Shown here one piece after another: positions 63,127-64,000 of a stretch of 64,000 bases of DNA. Where the stretch lies: contig NZ_QORW01000008.1 of NCBI RefSeq assembly GCF_003574735.1, forward strand, positions 186,001 through 250,000. The letters are read 5' to 3'. The translations under genes and the position numbers were made by a program. The number at the start of each line of letters is the position of its first letter. The first letter of the stretch is position 1. The DNA is from Dongia deserti. GTDB lineage: Bacteria; Pseudomonadota; Alphaproteobacteria; Dongiales; Dongiaceae. The notes under the pieces are model-generated. The model was not told the origin of the DNA and did not search any database. It worked only from the letters and a program-made list of their open reading frames with translations.

Positions 63127-64000
63127 CTATTGCCCAGTCATGATCACCATGCGGAAACGAGCCGCACCGCTCATCATCTTCTCATAGGCTTCGGACGCTC
63201 GCTCGAGGGGCATCGTTTCGATCATAGGCCTAATGCTGGCGAGAGCGCTGAAAGCCAACGTATCTTCAGAATCCTGCGAGGTCCCGGAAGGCCAGCCCTG
63301 GATCGCCCGTCGGCCGCCGATGAGCAGAAATGGCGAGACCTCGATGGGATCAGGCGAAGCTCCAACGACGATCATCTTGCCATCCACGGACAATCCGCCG
63401 AGCACCGTGCTCATCGCCTGCGAACTGGTGACGGTGGACAAGATGACACGCGCGCCACCCAGCTTGTTGAGTTCAGCGGCGACATCCTGGTTCGTGCTAT
63501 CCAAATAATGATGAGCGCCAAGCTTGCGGGCCAGCGGCCCCTTGTCGGTGCCGCGCGCGATGGCGACGGTGCGGCACCCCATGTTTGCGGCGAACTGCAC
63601 ACCGAGATGACCGAGGCCGCCGATGCCAAGCACCGCCACTGTGTCGCCCGGGCGGAGCCCGCTGTTCCGCAATGCGTTGTAAGTTGTGATGCCGGCGCAA
63701 AGCAGTGGTGCAGCTTCGGCCGCCTGCAGTCCGTCCGGAATAGCAGCGAGGGCTTCGAACGGGGCGAGCATGTAATCGGCATAGCCGCCATCGTAGGTGA
63801 TCCCAGGAATCTGCCCATTCGCACAGGTGATGAAGTCGCCGCGACGGCAGGAGGGGCAATGGCCACAATGGCCACCGTGCCAGCCGACGCCCACCCGCTG
63901 CCCAGGTTTCCAGCCGACCACACGCTTGCCGACCTGTTCGATGACACCAACAACTTCGTGCCCTGGCACACGCGGATAGCTGATGCCTGGGAATGCTCCC
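63127..64000 (-). CDS. Zinc-dependent alcohol dehydrogenase (5' end outside window)
   Basis: The window holds the region from 'GAFPGISYPRVPGHEVVGVI' to the stop, about 290 of the usual 340 aa, so the start lies beyond base 64000. 'GHE' supplies the catalytic zinc ligands, 'GHCGHCPSCRRGDFITC' the four structural Cys, and 'VLGIGGLGHLGVQFAANMGC' the NAD-binding Rossmann loop. The family oxidises alcohols or reduces aldehydes. The downstream 'LolA-like' gene is 51 bp away. Substrate unknown. Confidence 0.92.
   Translation of the reverse strand, partial: GAFPGISYPRVPGHEVVGVIEQVGKRVVGWKPGQRVGVGWHGGHCGHCPSCRRGDFITCANGQIPGITYDGGYADYMLAPFEALAAIPDGLQAAEAAPLLCAGITTYNALRNSGLRPGDTVAVLGIGGLGHLGVQFAANMGCRTVAIARGTDKGPLARKLGAHHYLDSTNQDVAAELNKLGGARVILSTVTSSQAMSTVLGGLSVDGKMIVVGASPDPIEVSPFLLIGGRRAIQGWPSGTSQDSEDTLAFSALASIRPMIETMPLERASEAYEKMMSGAARFRMVIMTGQ

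Overview
This is a GC-rich chromosomal window that looks alphaproteobacterial. The pointers are the F1-ATPase zeta subunit (DUF1476), the split purS-purQ-purL set followed directly by bolA and a CGFS glutaredoxin, a DUF1127 protein, an NRDE protein and the general style of the transporter and catabolic genes. The order (Hyphomicrobiales or Rhodospirillales) cannot be fixed from the sequence alone. No rRNA, tRNA or CRISPR array was seen. About 70 genes or gene remnants are described, and many starts were moved downstream of the longest open frame using ribosome binding sites and overlaps with neighbours.

Region 1 (1-14.9 kb) is metabolic and transport housekeeping: a TetR fragment, a LysE exporter, a reverse-strand trio (CaiB CoA transferase, 3,5-diaminohexanoate dehydrogenase, B12-binding radical SAM protein), a phytase-like esterase, ruvX, two MFS transporters, an FMN reductase, a SufR-like regulator and a putrescine pair (glutamine synthetase-like ligase plus class III aminotransferase). 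Region 2 (15-27 kb) has rpsD with a structured leader, an EamA transporter, small hypothetical genes, a TetR-controlled saccharopine-dehydrogenase-like/RidA pair with a tandem palindromic operator, an OYE-type flavin oxidoreductase with a cupin, and purB translationally linked to a GNAT and a fatty acid desaturase.

Region 3 (27-36.6 kb) contains a likely zinc acquisition cluster: a ZnuA-like binding protein, a small Cys-motif exported protein, and ZevA-like and ZevB-like proteins, behind a Zur-box-like palindrome and with no ABC permease or ATPase. The purC-purS-purQ-purL-bolA-grxD run follows. Just after grxD, a roughly 430-bp unit has been duplicated in tandem; it holds the grxD tail, its terminator and a tiny lipoprotein gene.

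Region 4 (37-64 kb) is accessory. It has a frameshifted hydrolase, a radC gene cut down to its C-terminus, an IS5-family transposase remnant and two same-orientation copies of a roughly 380-bp repeat that carry decayed excisionase-like HTH genes. These copies (about 40.2-40.6 and 60.9-61.3 kb) bracket about 20 kb with two complete peptide-type ABC importers. One importer travels with a membrane-dipeptidase homologue, a CocE/NonD hydrolase and a LysR regulator. The other travels with MarR, SDR and DAO-type genes. A decayed DAO gene and a tandem 37-bp repeat lie between them. A tyrosine recombinase C-terminal remnant lies just outside the right repeat. I read this block as an old, immobilised catabolic island that imports and breaks down peptide-like or amine-like compounds. 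The window ends in a zinc alcohol dehydrogenase that runs off the right edge.
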